Shown here one piece after another: positions 1 to 9,152 of a DNA stretch of 64,000 nucleotides. The DNA comes from Ophioderma brevispina. Lineage: Eukaryota > Echinodermata > Ophiuroidea > Amphilepidida > Ophiodermatidae. Positions within the stretch are counted from its first letter, which is position 1; each line of letters begins with the position of its first letter. Made by a program: the position numbers and the translations under genes. The notes below the pieces were generated by a model, which was not told the DNA's origin, made no database searches, and saw nothing but the letters and a program-made list of their open reading frames with translations. The stretch is taken from NCBI GenBank assembly GCA_023653785.1, contig JAMKCH010012694.1, positions 93,960 to 157,959 of the forward strand, in the 5' to 3' direction.

Positions 1-875
1 CATTTGCAATGTATGAGCATAATGAGTTTGAAAGATGTATCAGATTATATTAATTTACCATGTCAGCCTGGCACTCCCATTGTTGGATTATTAGACAAGC
101 ACATTATCTGACTGATCTGAGGTCTTTGTGGTTAAAGGCAGTCAGTTGAACTGCACTGGTCTCCCTTCAGCAAAGTTGATAAGTTATGCTATCATATCTG
201 GGAATTAGTCTAGGAAAGTTTGTATAATTTTACACAAAGTTACTTAACATCACTACATATTTTATTGTTTCTTTTATTCAGTCATTTATGTTACAATTAT
301 TGAGGGCTTTATTAACAAGCCAGTACCTGCCAAAATTATGAAGTAATTACATTTTTGGCATTGCTAAATTCACACAAGTATTCTCATTGTTTTTTAACAT
401 TCTAAACTCTGTCATAAATCTGAAAAAAGGATATTGCAAAAAATCAAGACTCATAATTTTCTGCCATTTGCAGTTTTCACCCAAATTAGCCCTAAGCCCT
501 GCAATTGTGTATGCATGTTTTGGCTGAATGAACAGAAGATTGAATGTTTTCATGCCCCGAAAAAAGCACATTGTGATCAATAGAATGTCTTAATAATGAC
601 CTGCTGAAGATGGGATCGTGGCAGAATTTTATCTGAAGAAACTGTATTGAGGATTACCTGAAGACATGTGAGTTGCAATATGCTCATCCATCAAGGACAC
701 AGTTCAGTGCGTTGTATTTGTTCTGTAATTATGGAAGCGAACCTGACCTTGTGGAGCTAGGTTTATACCTCATAACTCATAAAACCAGGTATTGTATTTC
801 CTAAATACAAAGGTGACTTATAGCTATTGAACTGTGCCAGGGAATTGAGCCTTTACTGACTCATAGTGATTGCCA
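1..875. other. Unassigned AT-rich DNA
   Basis: I see no gene, RNA or recognisable repeat here. Short ORFs on both strands have no start context, splice sites or family motifs. From about 600 onward the motif (T)GAAGAT begins to recur, grading into the GAAGATAGCAT field downstream. Confidence 0.4.
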
Positions 876-1126
876 TTGCAAAATAAAGATATGATTTGCT
901 GTGTTATCTTCAGAAGATAACATTCAATTGTTAACATTTAAAGCATTTTAAATTATGTTGAAGATAGCATTTTGAAGTGCTGTTGATTTAAGGTAGCATT
1001 TAAAGTGTTTTCTGCTGAATACATCAAATAATGTGATTTCTACCACTGACTACATGTAAATTTCTCTTTTGGAAGGTGTGTTGAAGATGCTATCTATTCC
1101 GTTATCTATTTAGCATTTGATAAAAA

Positions 1127-1420
1127 ATTAATGCAAGTATTTATATAGCGCTTTACACAATTAGGTCTCAAAGCACTTTACATTTATTCCTCTGCCACTA
1201 GGATAAATCACATTTTTTCACATATTGAAAATTTGGCAACCAATTATAACAGCGCACAGTATGACTACTACCCTAGCTCCCCATTTACACCTGGACAAAG
1301 TGAGACAAACGAGATATAAAGTGTCTTGCTTAGGGATACAACACGTTGGCCTCAACGGGGCTCGAACTCACAATCTAATGATCACAAGTCTGCGCTTTCC
1401 ACTGGACCACACATGCTCTC
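1127..1420 (-). repeat. tRNA-derived SINE
   Basis: Read on the minus strand, the head carries a tRNA-like A box (TGGTCCAGTGG, about 1399-1409) and B box (GAGTTCGAGCCCC, about 1357-1369) spaced about 30 nt apart. A body with AAGCAAGACACTTTAT follows, then a tail containing AAAGCGCTATATAAATAC, a tail type common in animal SINEs. RNA polymerase III transcription is expected for the family. The tRNA part is too diverged to be a functional tRNA, and no 7-bp acceptor stem is seen. Confidence 0.7.
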
Positions 1421-1571
1421 ATTTACTTTATCTACTGAAATTCAAAATTGAATCATGTATAGTATTTTGAAGATTCTTCTGGTTAATATTATCATTATTA
1501 TGTGGCATCTACTAAAGAAAGCGTTTGAATTTCATAATGTGTTGCTATTTCTTGAAGTTCTATAATCTTAA

Positions 1572-1911
1572 AGGGGCATTTCGTTATCCACAGCATTGTC
1601 CCCCGACTTAACCTAAAAAAAAAGTTGAGATTTTCATGTCATCTGAACCATTAACATTAGTAATCCATGTGTGCCAAATCTTACGTGCAAATTCGGTCGT
1701 GTCTGTAAGAAATTCGCAATTTTGTATTATCTGTTTGTAAACGGACAGAAATTATAGCACAGTGGCCTATGGGACCGTGGGAAATGAGCTTTTTCTCGTA
1801 ACACAAAACCGCAAAGTCGGGATAAGCTAAAAAGTTGTGAATATGCTTTTCTCAAGGATATCCAGTGAACAATGAATAAAACAGAAGGTGCTGGAATCAC
1901 AAACTGCACCT
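1572..1911 (+). mobile_element. TTAA MITE, family A (T2/Kolobok-like)
   Basis: A 340-bp non-autonomous element flanked by TTAA on both sides (1568-1571, 1912-1915). Termini are AGGGGCATTTCG on the left and, reverse-complemented, AGGTGCAGTTTGTG on the right. The duplicate at 2844-2847 shows the uninterrupted target ATCTTAATGG, which fixes the boundaries and the 4-bp TTAA duplication. There is no transposase ORF. TTAA duplication plus AGG termini match the T2/Kolobok-type MITEs known in Xenopus; classical piggyBac ends begin CCC/CCY. Confidence 0.88.
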
Positions 1912-2134
1912 TTAATGGTTAACTATTAAAGAAAACATGAATTATTTTCTTTTGAAGAAAGTGTTAAGGTTGTTTATTGTAGAGAGCATCCCATCCCAAT
2001 GATTCTGTTACTGATAGTATCCTTGAAAGTTTTACCCACTGAATATAGCATATAATATGTTATCTATTGAAGATAGCACTTGAACTACCATTTACTGAAG
2101 ACGGCATAATGTTACCCACAAAGCGGTATATGAT

Positions 2135-2154
2135 AAAAAAAAAAAAAAAAAAAA
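2135..2154. repeat. A20 tract at duplication junction
   Basis: An uninterrupted run of 20 A separates copies A and B of duplication 1. Similar tracts sit at the junctions of the other three duplications in this window. Confidence 0.9.
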
Positions 2155-3066
2155 TTGCAAACCAAAGATATGATTTGCTGTGTTATCTTCAGAAGATAAC
2201 ATTCAATTGTTAACATTTAAAGCATTTTAAATAGGTTGAAGATAGCATTTTGAAGTGCTGTTGATTTAAGGTAGCATTTAAAGTGTTTTCTGCTGAATAC
2301 ATCAAATAATGTGATTTCTACCACTGACTACATGTAAATTTCTCTTTTGGAAGGTGTGTTGAAGATGCTATCTATTCCGTTATCTATTTAGCATTTGATA
2401 AAAAATTAATGCAAGTATTTATATAGCGCTTTACACAATTAGGTCTCAAAGCACTTTACATTTATTCCGCTGCCACTAGGATAAATCACATTTTTTCACA
2501 TATTGAAAATTTGGCAACCAATTATAACAGCGCACAGTATGACTACTACCCTAGCTCCCCATTTACACCTGGACAAAGTGAGACAAACGAGATATAAAGT
2601 GTCTTGCTTAGGGATACAACACGTTGGCCTCAACGGGGCTCGAACTCACAATCTAATGATCACAAGTCTGCGCTTTCCACTGGACCACACATGCTCTCAT
2701 TTACTTTATCTACTGAAATTCAAAATTGAATCATGTATAGTATTTTGAAGATTCTTCTGGTTAATATTATCATTATTATGTGGCATCTACTAAAGAAAGC
2801 GTTTGAATTTCATAATGTGTTGCTATATCTTGAAGTTGAAATCTTAATGGTTGACTATTAAAGAAAACATGAATTATTTTCTTTTGAAGAAAGTGTTAAG
2901 GTTGTTTATTGTAGAGAGCATCCCATCCCAATGATTCTGTTACTGATAGTATCCTTGAAAGTTTTACCCACTGAATATAGCATATAATATGTTATCTATT
3001 GAAGATAGCACTTGAACTACCATTTACTGAAGACGGCATAATGTTACCCACAAAGCGGTATATGAT
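2155..3066 (+). repeat. Direct duplication 1, copy B
   Basis: Near-identical to 876-2134, but with an empty site (a single TTAA at 2844-2847) where copy A carries the MITE at 1572-1911. It includes the second SINE copy at 2404-2698. Confidence 0.9.
2404..2698 (-). repeat. tRNA-derived SINE, duplicate copy
   Basis: Almost identical to the SINE at 1127-1420 because it lies inside copy B of duplication 1. One visible difference is ccgctgcc instead of cctctgcc. It is not an independent insertion. Confidence 0.7.
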
Positions 3067-3298
3067 GCATCATCTACAGAAGATAGCATATGAATTATCT
3101 GTTAAATATCATAAGTTAGTTGGTATATGTTAGAGACAGGGTTTCGGTTAGTATAGTAAAGATAAAGTGTTGTATACGGAAGAAAGCATTTTGATTGCTA
3201 GATGTATATTGAAAACAGCATTAGAATGATCCATTTATTATTTGGTGGGATATGCTTTGAATATTCTACCTACCTAAGGAATAGAGTATTTAGTGTGC

Positions 3299-3543
3299 TA
3301 TCTAGTGAAGATAGCATTTTGTTAAATCTACTGAAGATAGCATTTGATAGGTAACTGTGATGCTGTCAATAAATGGCAAGTCAAATGCTATCTTCAGTAG
3401 ATTTAACAAATGCTGTCTAGTGAAGATAGCATTTTGTTAAATCTACTGAAGATAGCATTTCACTTACCATTCATTGACAGCATCACAGTTACCTATCAAA
3501 TGCTATCTTCAGTAGATTTAACAAATGCTATCTTCACTAGATA
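3299..3543. repeat. Large palindrome built from GAAGATAGCAT units
   Basis: The sequence reads nearly the same on both strands around a centre at about 3421, with arms of about 120 bp. Within the arms, CTACTGAAGATAGCATTT alternates with its complement AAATGCTATCTTCAGTAG. The central loop is about 5 nt (AGTGA). Strong cruciform or hairpin potential. Confidence 0.85.
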
Positions 3544-3674
3544 CTGTGATGCTGTCAATAAATGGCAAGTCAAATGCTATCTTCAGTAGATTTAACAAAT
3601 GCTGTCTAGTGAAGATAGCATTTTGTTAAATCTACTGAAGATAGCATTTCACTTACCATTCATTGACAGCATCA
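3543..3674. repeat. Direct second copy of the palindromic unit
   Basis: About 133 bp beginning ACTGTGATGCTGTCAATAAA repeats 3354-3488 almost perfectly. It is itself self-complementary: TGATGCTGTCAATAAATGG at one end pairs with CCATTCATTGACAGCATCA at the other. Palindromes are therefore both nested and tandemly duplicated. Confidence 0.85.
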
Positions 3675-3720
3675 TAGGTATCTATCAAATTAAATATGCG
3701 TTATCTACTAAAGATAGCAT

Positions 3721-4206
3721 GTGATTATGGCATTAACTAGCAAAAGCTAACATGTCAAGTTTTATCTCTTTAGTAATGTTGGATTAGTAGTTGTCTTTTG
3801 GAGACAGCATCTTAATTGTTATAAAGATAATATATAAAGTCTTATAAAAGATACATTCAAATTAGCTATATAAGGCAGCATTGGACTGATATTTCTTAAA
3901 GGCAACATCACTTTTGTTATCTATTGATGACAGTTCTTAGTTTTATACAATCTACTTGATATTTTTGCATGGTTGTAAAGCTTTTATATACATTAGCCCT
4001 CACCTGATTATTACCAAATCCGCGTCCTTATGGGTAAACAGAATGATTTTATAATTAACATTAACCTCATATTAGCGTCCCTATCTGTTTTTTGAGTATG
4101 TTGTTTTTATGTGTAAAATGTGTCTCTATTCTTCCAATGGCCTAGACTATCATTTGAGAGCAAATTGAAGAAATTTCATATTTTGTGAAAATGTGCCAGT
4201 GCCGCT
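3721..4206. other. Unassigned AT-rich DNA
   Basis: No gene, splice-flanked ORF or recognisable element is visible between the palindromes and the next MITE. Confidence 0.4.
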
Positions 4207-4210
4207 TTAA

Positions 4211-4564
4211 AGGCACTATCAGTGATTTATCAGAAATTCGAAAAAATCATCAAAAATCTGATTTTTGCATTTTGGAACAAGTATAGGTATCCTAACATGT
4301 CCTGCAAGTGATAAGTCTAGAAGCAATCTAATAAGGACAAAATCGGATATTTTAGTCATTATTGTCCGTACGGACAATTACTACAATGTGTAATTGAATG
4401 GGGATTCATATCTCTGAACATTGCCGTTTTCTTCCTTTTTCTGTCAATATTTCAGTTAGAAAATATACCTTATGAGAGTCCTACAGACTTATCCTTCACT
4501 TTTAAGTTATTTCTACAAATTTCAAATATTTTTGTACCTTTCGGGTGAATCACTGATAGTGTCT
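4211..4564. mobile_element. TTAA MITE, family E
   Basis: A 354-bp element between TTAA sites 4207-4210 and 4565-4568. Termini are AGGCACTATCAGTGATT and, reverse-complemented, AGACACTATCAGTGATTC. A second full copy, similar throughout, lies at 46515-46869. No ORF. Confidence 0.8.
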
Positions 4565-4568
4565 TTAA

Positions 4569-5370
4569 CCAAAAAAAATTGTTCTTGCTGAAAATGTGTC
4601 ACTGGGTCATAATCTGATTCAACCAGCACTTTGCTAAACAGGTAGAAGTCTCCAAATATAAAATGTATCCCACAGTGTCTACATCATGATAAGATAAGAG
4701 AGCTAACCATCTTATATTTATCTTAATGCTTTTATTCCTGGCTCACAGCATTGAGAAAGTGTGTAGTGACCTGTGACATGCAGGGAATACAATTTTTTAG
4801 GCTTTTAAGATAATTACATTAAAATAACAAATTTCAGTCAAATGTACACTGCAGTAAGACACAGAGCCAGACTGGAAAGTGTAGAAGTGTGTTCTCTGGA
4901 GGTTTAAATCATATGGAGGGTTTAGGGCAAAAAAGCCCCATCTGCAATAGCTGCCGGGTGTTAGATTTGGCAGGTACAACACTTAGTAAGAACACATCTG
5001 ACAAATGGCAGCTATTGCAAATGGGGCCTTCTTGCACTCAACCCTTGCTATGCTGTCACACAGAGATGCTAGCTGCACAGGTTTCTAATAGTGTTGTTGT
5101 TTTAAAGAAATGTACAGGTGGGAAGCGCTGGTATAAACAAAGATCAAAATTATTGCTTCTGCCACATTTTTCTTAGTGAAAGCATTCATTTAGGTAACCC
5201 ATTAAAATAATACATAATGAGCTCTGCAGACAGACTACATGTATGTTTGATGTCTTGTATTGATGAATATGGTATGTGATAGGGTGAATATTGATACACA
5301 TATGGAAACATTCTGTTGGTTTTGGTTGAACAAAAAAATCGATTCGGCCATATGCACGCAGCACTGTCAC
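4569..5370. other. Unassigned DNA with one hairpin
   Basis: Apart from the hairpin at 4933-5029 I see no recognisable feature. The overlapping ORFs on the two strands around 4797-5176 run through the hairpin arms and have no family match that I recognise. Confidence 0.35.
4933..5029. ncRNA. pre-miRNA-like hairpin candidate
   Basis: The left arm GCCCCATCTGCAATAGCTGC (from 4935) pairs with the right arm GCAGCTATTGCAAATGGGGC (to 5027) with a single C/A mismatch. The loop is about 50 nt. Size and arm length fit an animal microRNA precursor or a small foldback transposon remnant. I do not recognise the arm sequence as a known miRNA seed family. Without expression data or conservation the call is only structural. 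Confidence 0.2.
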
Positions 5371-5381
5371 GACCCTTAAAA

Positions 5382-5512
5382 AGGTGGGTGACCCGATTGA
5401 CAAACTTGTTCCCCCACTTTGCGCCATCAAAATTGAGATTTTGGTATCAGAAGAATATTCATATTTTTCTCATTACCCCAGTGAAATTTTAGGCCCAAAT
5501 GGTTAGACTGAT
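5382..5512 (+). mobile_element. TTAA MITE, family D, truncated
   Basis: Begins after a TTAA at 5376-5379 with AGGTGGGTGACC and matches the left third of the complete family D copy at 59174-59520 (shared GGTATCAGAAGAA and ACCCCAGTGAAATTTT). The right part is missing; a family C element starts at the next TTAA (5513-5516). Confidence 0.7.
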
Positions 5513-5516
5513 TTAA

Positions 5517-5840
5517 AGGCTGACTCAGAGATTTTGAAATATATTTTTTTTTTGCATATTTAGTTAATAATAATCAATTGGAACTAAAGATAGTCACCTA
5601 AAATGCTCACCAAGGTTTGAGATGTCATCGGATTTTTCAATTTGATTAGTAAACATTTATGTGTAGTATAACAGTGCAACAATAGGATACTGTGTATAAC
5701 AAAAAATTCTGGATCCAGAATTTTTATTACAAAGTTGTGAAGGAGATCTGAGCTTCGCTATTTCACAGTGATAAGTATGTGGACAAGCATTATTTATATG
5801 AAAATTGGGGTGTGCACACTCTATCCAAAAAGTCTGACTG
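5517..5840 (+). mobile_element. TTAA MITE, family C
   Basis: The left end AGGCTGACTCAGAGATTT follows TTAA 5513-5516. The interior matches the intact copy at 21362-21705 (TAACAGTGCAAC, GTATAACAAAA, TGGACAAGCATTAT). The right end is decayed to AAAAAGTCTGACTGTCTC and runs into a CT-rich tract. Confidence 0.7.
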
Positions 5841-5935
5841 TCTCTCCCTTTTTCTCCCTTTTTCTCTATCTCCCTCTCCCTCTTTCTATTACTCTCCTCT
5901 TTCTCTCCCTCTGCCTTCTCTTTCCTTCACCATCT
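5838..5935. repeat. Polypyrimidine (CT-rich) low-complexity tract
   Basis: About 100 bases made almost only of C and T (CTCTCCCTTTTTCTCCC repeats). No flanking exon is evident. Confidence 0.85.
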
Positions 5936-5954
5936 TCAGAGATGTAACTTTTCC

Positions 5955-6140
5955 AGAAATTTCTGGATTTCAGATTTCTGGCTGTATATAAAAAAAAATT
6001 GTGACATGCAAAAAAAAAAAAGAAAAAAAATCAATTTCTGTGATCCATGTCTGGATTTCTGGCCATAAATAAAAAAATCCCAAAATGTAAAAGAACCCCC
6101 CCACCCTTTTTTTATTCTGTAAATCCATGCCTGGATTTCG
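5955..6140. repeat. Imperfect tandem repeat (TCTGGATTTC unit)
   Basis: About two units of 85-90 bp, each starting TCTGGATTTC, continuing with TTCTGGC(C/T) and A-rich sequence, and ending near TGATCCATG or AATCCATGC. The ORF on the minus strand across it is low complexity (poly-F) and not considered real. Confidence 0.6.
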
Positions 6141-6189
6141 TATTCAAGTGTTGCAAAGTGTCTCAAAAATACTCAGAGTATCGGGTTTG

Positions 6190-6476
6190 ATTAAAGCGCC
6201 CATTTCATCAGATCACAGCGATGTTGCCTATTATTATATTCGCTTCCAATCAAGAAATCGTCACATTCATTTCACTTCACCTAGGTCGGCATCTGGCCAA
6301 GCGCACAATCCTACCAGCACTTTGATTTCCCTAGAAGCTACCCAGATTTCGCTTGGGTTGACGAGGTAAGTGAGGTAAAGGGCCTTGCCCATGTGCACAA
6401 CATATTGGCCACAGCGGGGCTCGAACCTGCCAACCTTCGATCTGAGGGCCGTCATATTCACGGACCACATGTGCCC
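6190..6476 (-). repeat. tRNA-derived SINE, second family
   Basis: On the minus strand it starts near GGCACATGTGGTCCGTG, carries a B box GGTTCGAGCCCC (about 6417-6428), then GGCCAATATGTTGTGCAC and a body AAGGCCCTTTACCTCAC. It ends in a tail containing GATCACAGCGATGTTG. The same tail recurs at 32588-32655. The head is tRNA-like but degenerate. Confidence 0.65.
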
Positions 6477-6639
6477 TCAGTGCAAAAAAAAAACAAGTTT
6501 ATTTTATAAACGGTGTCTTGTACCCCCAAATCTCTTAAGAAAATAGTTCCCTGGAACTTAAGCGGATGCTTCGCTATAATTTGGCCTTGCTGTCGGTTCA
6601 AATTTGAATTTTCAGGAAATGGGACGACTCCTCTGTTAC

Positions 6640-6690
6640 ATCTCTGCTCTTTCTTTCTACCTCTCTCCTCTCCTCTCTCCTCTCCCTCTC
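6640..6690. repeat. CT-rich microsatellite
   Basis: A run of CTCTCCTCTCC repeats directly left of the MITE at 6707. Confidence 0.8.
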
Positions 6691-6706
6691 AAAACATGCT
6701 TGGAAC

Positions 6707-6880
6707 CAGTGGTGTAACCAGTGGGGGGAGCAGGGGTGCAAGCCCCCCCCCCCACCACCCCCAAATGAACTGACCGTTGTACAGTGTCTATGGAGAAGGA
6801 CCCAAATTCACCCCTGCAGGAAATGCCTTGGCACCCCTTCTCCCCCCCCTCTCATTTGCAAAGGTCTGGTTATGCCACTG
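6707..6880 (-). mobile_element. hAT-like MITE (CAGTGGCGTAACCAG family)
   Basis: A 174-bp element with termini CAGTGGTGTAACCAG and, reverse-complemented, CAGTGGCATAACCAG. Flanked by CTTGGAAC (6699-6706) and CTCAGAAC (6881-6888), an 8-bp target duplication with two mismatches, as for hAT. Its reverse complement matches the element at 43385-43559, sharing GGGTCCTTCTCCATAGACAC, so they are one subfamily in opposite orientation. Confidence 0.8.
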
Positions 6881-6889
6881 CTCAGAACC

Positions 6890-8002
6890 CACAACTAGTT
6901 AGCAGAAAATAGATTCCTTTTCAAGTTGCTATTTCAGTGGCCTATTTATTTCATTCTTTTTATAAGCTTACCATATTTTATTTTTCACCCAAGATTGTGT
7001 TTCAATGCTGTCCAAATCAAAATTACTGCTCTGAATATGCAAAATATATTTCAACCCATTGAAAAGAAAATCCCAATATTATCTCGGATGCAATATTTTC
7101 AGTTCAGGCGTTACAGTTTGTTTCATGTTTAGAGTCTGCAATAGTGATCATTTCAAAGGATAACAGATAGACCCAATAGCTCACATTGAATCCAACAGAT
7201 GTTGAAAGTGTTAGTTTTAACAGAAAAGCCTGTGTCATTTACATGTTGTAATGTAGGCACTGTAGCATAGGTAAATAGTGCATACATGTGTGAAAGCATT
7301 ATGTAAAGGTATCTATTTTGAAGAATGTGATCATTTTCATGGACTGACATAAACTTACAATGTGGTCTTTAGCAGCATTTGTTTAGGGTTGGAGATGCAT
7401 TAGGAAGGATTGACTATTTTAATATGAAAGAAATACATGACAAATTTGGTGCAGGCCCTTTTCTTATGAACTAGGGATGAATTCAGTATTCTGCCACCAC
7501 ATTATCAACATGCAGTTTATTCCGTTGAGGCTGTCGAATTAATAGGGTGGTGGTACAATACTAAATTCTTTCCATGAACGACTATAACAGGACTGAATCC
7601 CTAAGTGATTGCCCATCAGAAAGAAGAATTGAGATATTAACCTTATTTGGACTACTTACTGTAAATGAAGTTAATTTTGTAATCAGTTTTATTTTCATAA
7701 ATTTGTTTATGTCTTCAGTTTGTACAGTTTATTAATTACTGAATTACTGCCAACTATTGTTTTAAATCATGAACATATATGGAAGATGAGTAAATTCACT
7801 ATATTATTGCTGCAAAAAGATAAGATTTTACCCTCTCTAGAAACTTTCTTGTTGTGAAATTAAGGTGTTATATGGTATCTCGTATCCTTCAATGGATATT
7901 TGTTCATTTTTACAAGATAACAAGGAAACCATATGTAGGGGATGTTGAAGTAGACATTTGCATGGTTCATTGCATTGTTGTAGGTCAAAAGCTATGCATG
8001 TC
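6890..8002. other. Unassigned AT-rich DNA
   Basis: No gene or recognisable element. The ORFs present are short, lack convincing splice sites and have no family motifs. Confidence 0.4.
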
Positions 8003-8006
8003 TTAA

Positions 8007-8290
8007 AGGGACATTATGGCATAGAAAAATATTCCAGATATAATGAAGCAGACCCTTACTGAAATCACTTTTATGTTTGTATGTATGTATGTATACATGT
8101 GTGTGCATGCCTGTGTGAATACATACGTGCATATGTGGGTTAATTTTTGGTTAGATTTTTGGGGTTTAGGTTTTATGTCAAAGCCCCCCCCCCTTAGAAA
8201 CTCCCAACTTTATATCACCAAACTTGTATACTGATTTTTGGTGGCGGACATGATATAGCTGAAACTTGGCCAGACTTTCACAGAGGCCAT
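8007..8290. mobile_element. Possible TTAA element, left end only
   Basis: AGGGACATTATGGC follows TTAA 8003-8006, the usual start of the TTAA families here, but I cannot find a matching right end. A TATG/TGTG microsatellite (8072-8135) lies inside. Confidence 0.25.
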
Positions 8291-8293
8291 ATA

Positions 8294-8657
8294 AGGCTGA
8301 CTCAGAGATCTCCTGATGAGGGCGCACTCAATTTGCAAACAAATCAAGTTTTTTTACTTTTTTTGTATGTGTACATAATGCTTGTCCATATACTAATCAC
8401 TGTGTGAAATAACTAAGCTCAAAATCGAGTCATTCCATAGAAAATCACAAATGTGTTTACTAAAATTCCAGATCCTAATTTTTTGTTATACCCAGTATCC
8501 CATGGCACATAATCCGTACCTAAATTGTTTACTGCCTGTTCAAAAATCCAAATTCCTCTCTAACTTTGGAATTAAGCATTATTGACTATCTTCAGTTTAG
8601 ATGACTATTTTGAATTACTACACACAAAAATAAAACTGGAAATCTCTGAGTCAGCCT
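8294..8657 (-). mobile_element. TTAA MITE, family C, decayed
   Basis: Both termini remain (AGGCTGACTCAGAGATCT and, reverse-complemented from the right, AGGCTGACTCAGAGATTT). The interior matches family C read on the minus strand (TTGTCCAT, ACCCAGTATCC). The flanking TTAA sites have decayed. Confidence 0.7.
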
Positions 8658-8892
8658 TTCCTATTGTAACCATGTTTATAGATTAAAATTGAGCTATGAT
8701 TGCTTTTTCACAGAAATGACCTTTTTTCACACAGTTGGTATGCCAACATTAGCGAGTTAGTTATTTCACACTTCCGGTAAAGGTCACATGTCGGTTTTTA
8801 CCAAAACGTAGTCGATGCATGAGATTCGCATTCAATATTGCAGAAAACTACCTTTGAATAAGTCGTAACATTTAACCATTCTGTTCATCATC

Positions 8893-9152
8893 CCTGACCT
8901 TTAGTCGGACCTTTAGCTGGGGGGGGGTGCAAAGGTACACTTTCTGCTGAAATTTTGATAAGAAGATAAAAAATTTAGAGAAATTTGGCAAGAAAGTCCA
9001 CTTTTTGGTGATTGAGATGTCAAAAAGTCCAAATGAGGAAGGGGGGGTTAGGTCCACTTTTAACAAAAAAAGGTCCACATGTAACAAAAGGTCCACCACT
9101 TCTCTTAGTCCTGCGACCCCAAAAACATAATAAATCATTGCGTACAGCCCTG
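8893..9152 (-). mobile_element. hAT-like MITE with TGGACC motifs, decayed
   Basis: The right end, reverse-complemented, reads CAGGGCTGTACGCAATG and the interior repeats GTCCACTTTT/AAAAGTGGAC, matching the intact element at 16680-16963 in reverse. The left end is G-rich and eroded. ORFs on both strands here are shadows of this repeat. Confidence 0.6.

Larger units (their letters stand above)
876..2134 (+). repeat. Direct duplication 1, copy A
   Basis: This segment is repeated almost base for base at 2155-3066 (only a few mismatches over 0.9 kb). Copy A is 347 bp longer, mainly because it carries a TTAA-flanked MITE at 1572-1911 that copy B lacks. It is followed directly by a 20-base A run (2135-2154) and then copy B. 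It contains a SINE and part of the GAAGATAGCAT field. Confidence 0.9.
900..3720. repeat. Degenerate GAAGATAGCAT motif field
   Basis: The 11-mer GAAGATAGCAT and close variants (GAAGACGGCAT, GAAGAAAGCAT, GAAAACAGCAT) recur on both strands every few tens of bases, often preceded by CTACT or TATCTATT. Examples lie at about 960, 2075, 3005, 3075, 3180, 3210 and densely at 3300-3720. Outlying copies occur at 50335 and 53045. It resembles an old, eroded tandem array into which SINEs and MITEs inserted. No coding potential is visible. Confidence 0.6.

Noticed and set aside
1351..1410. Possible tRNA gene on the minus strand
   Set aside because: A and B boxes are present but no acceptor stem pairs, and the sequence continues into a SINE body and tail.
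1225..1470. 81-codon ORF present twice identically (also 2503-2748)
   Set aside because: Identity comes from duplication 1, and the ORF lies across an antisense tRNA-derived SINE.
3299..3674. CRISPR-like array (repeated GAAGATAGCAT with spacers)
   Set aside because: Repeats occur on both strands, spacing is irregular, the 'spacers' are themselves repeats, and the context is animal DNA.
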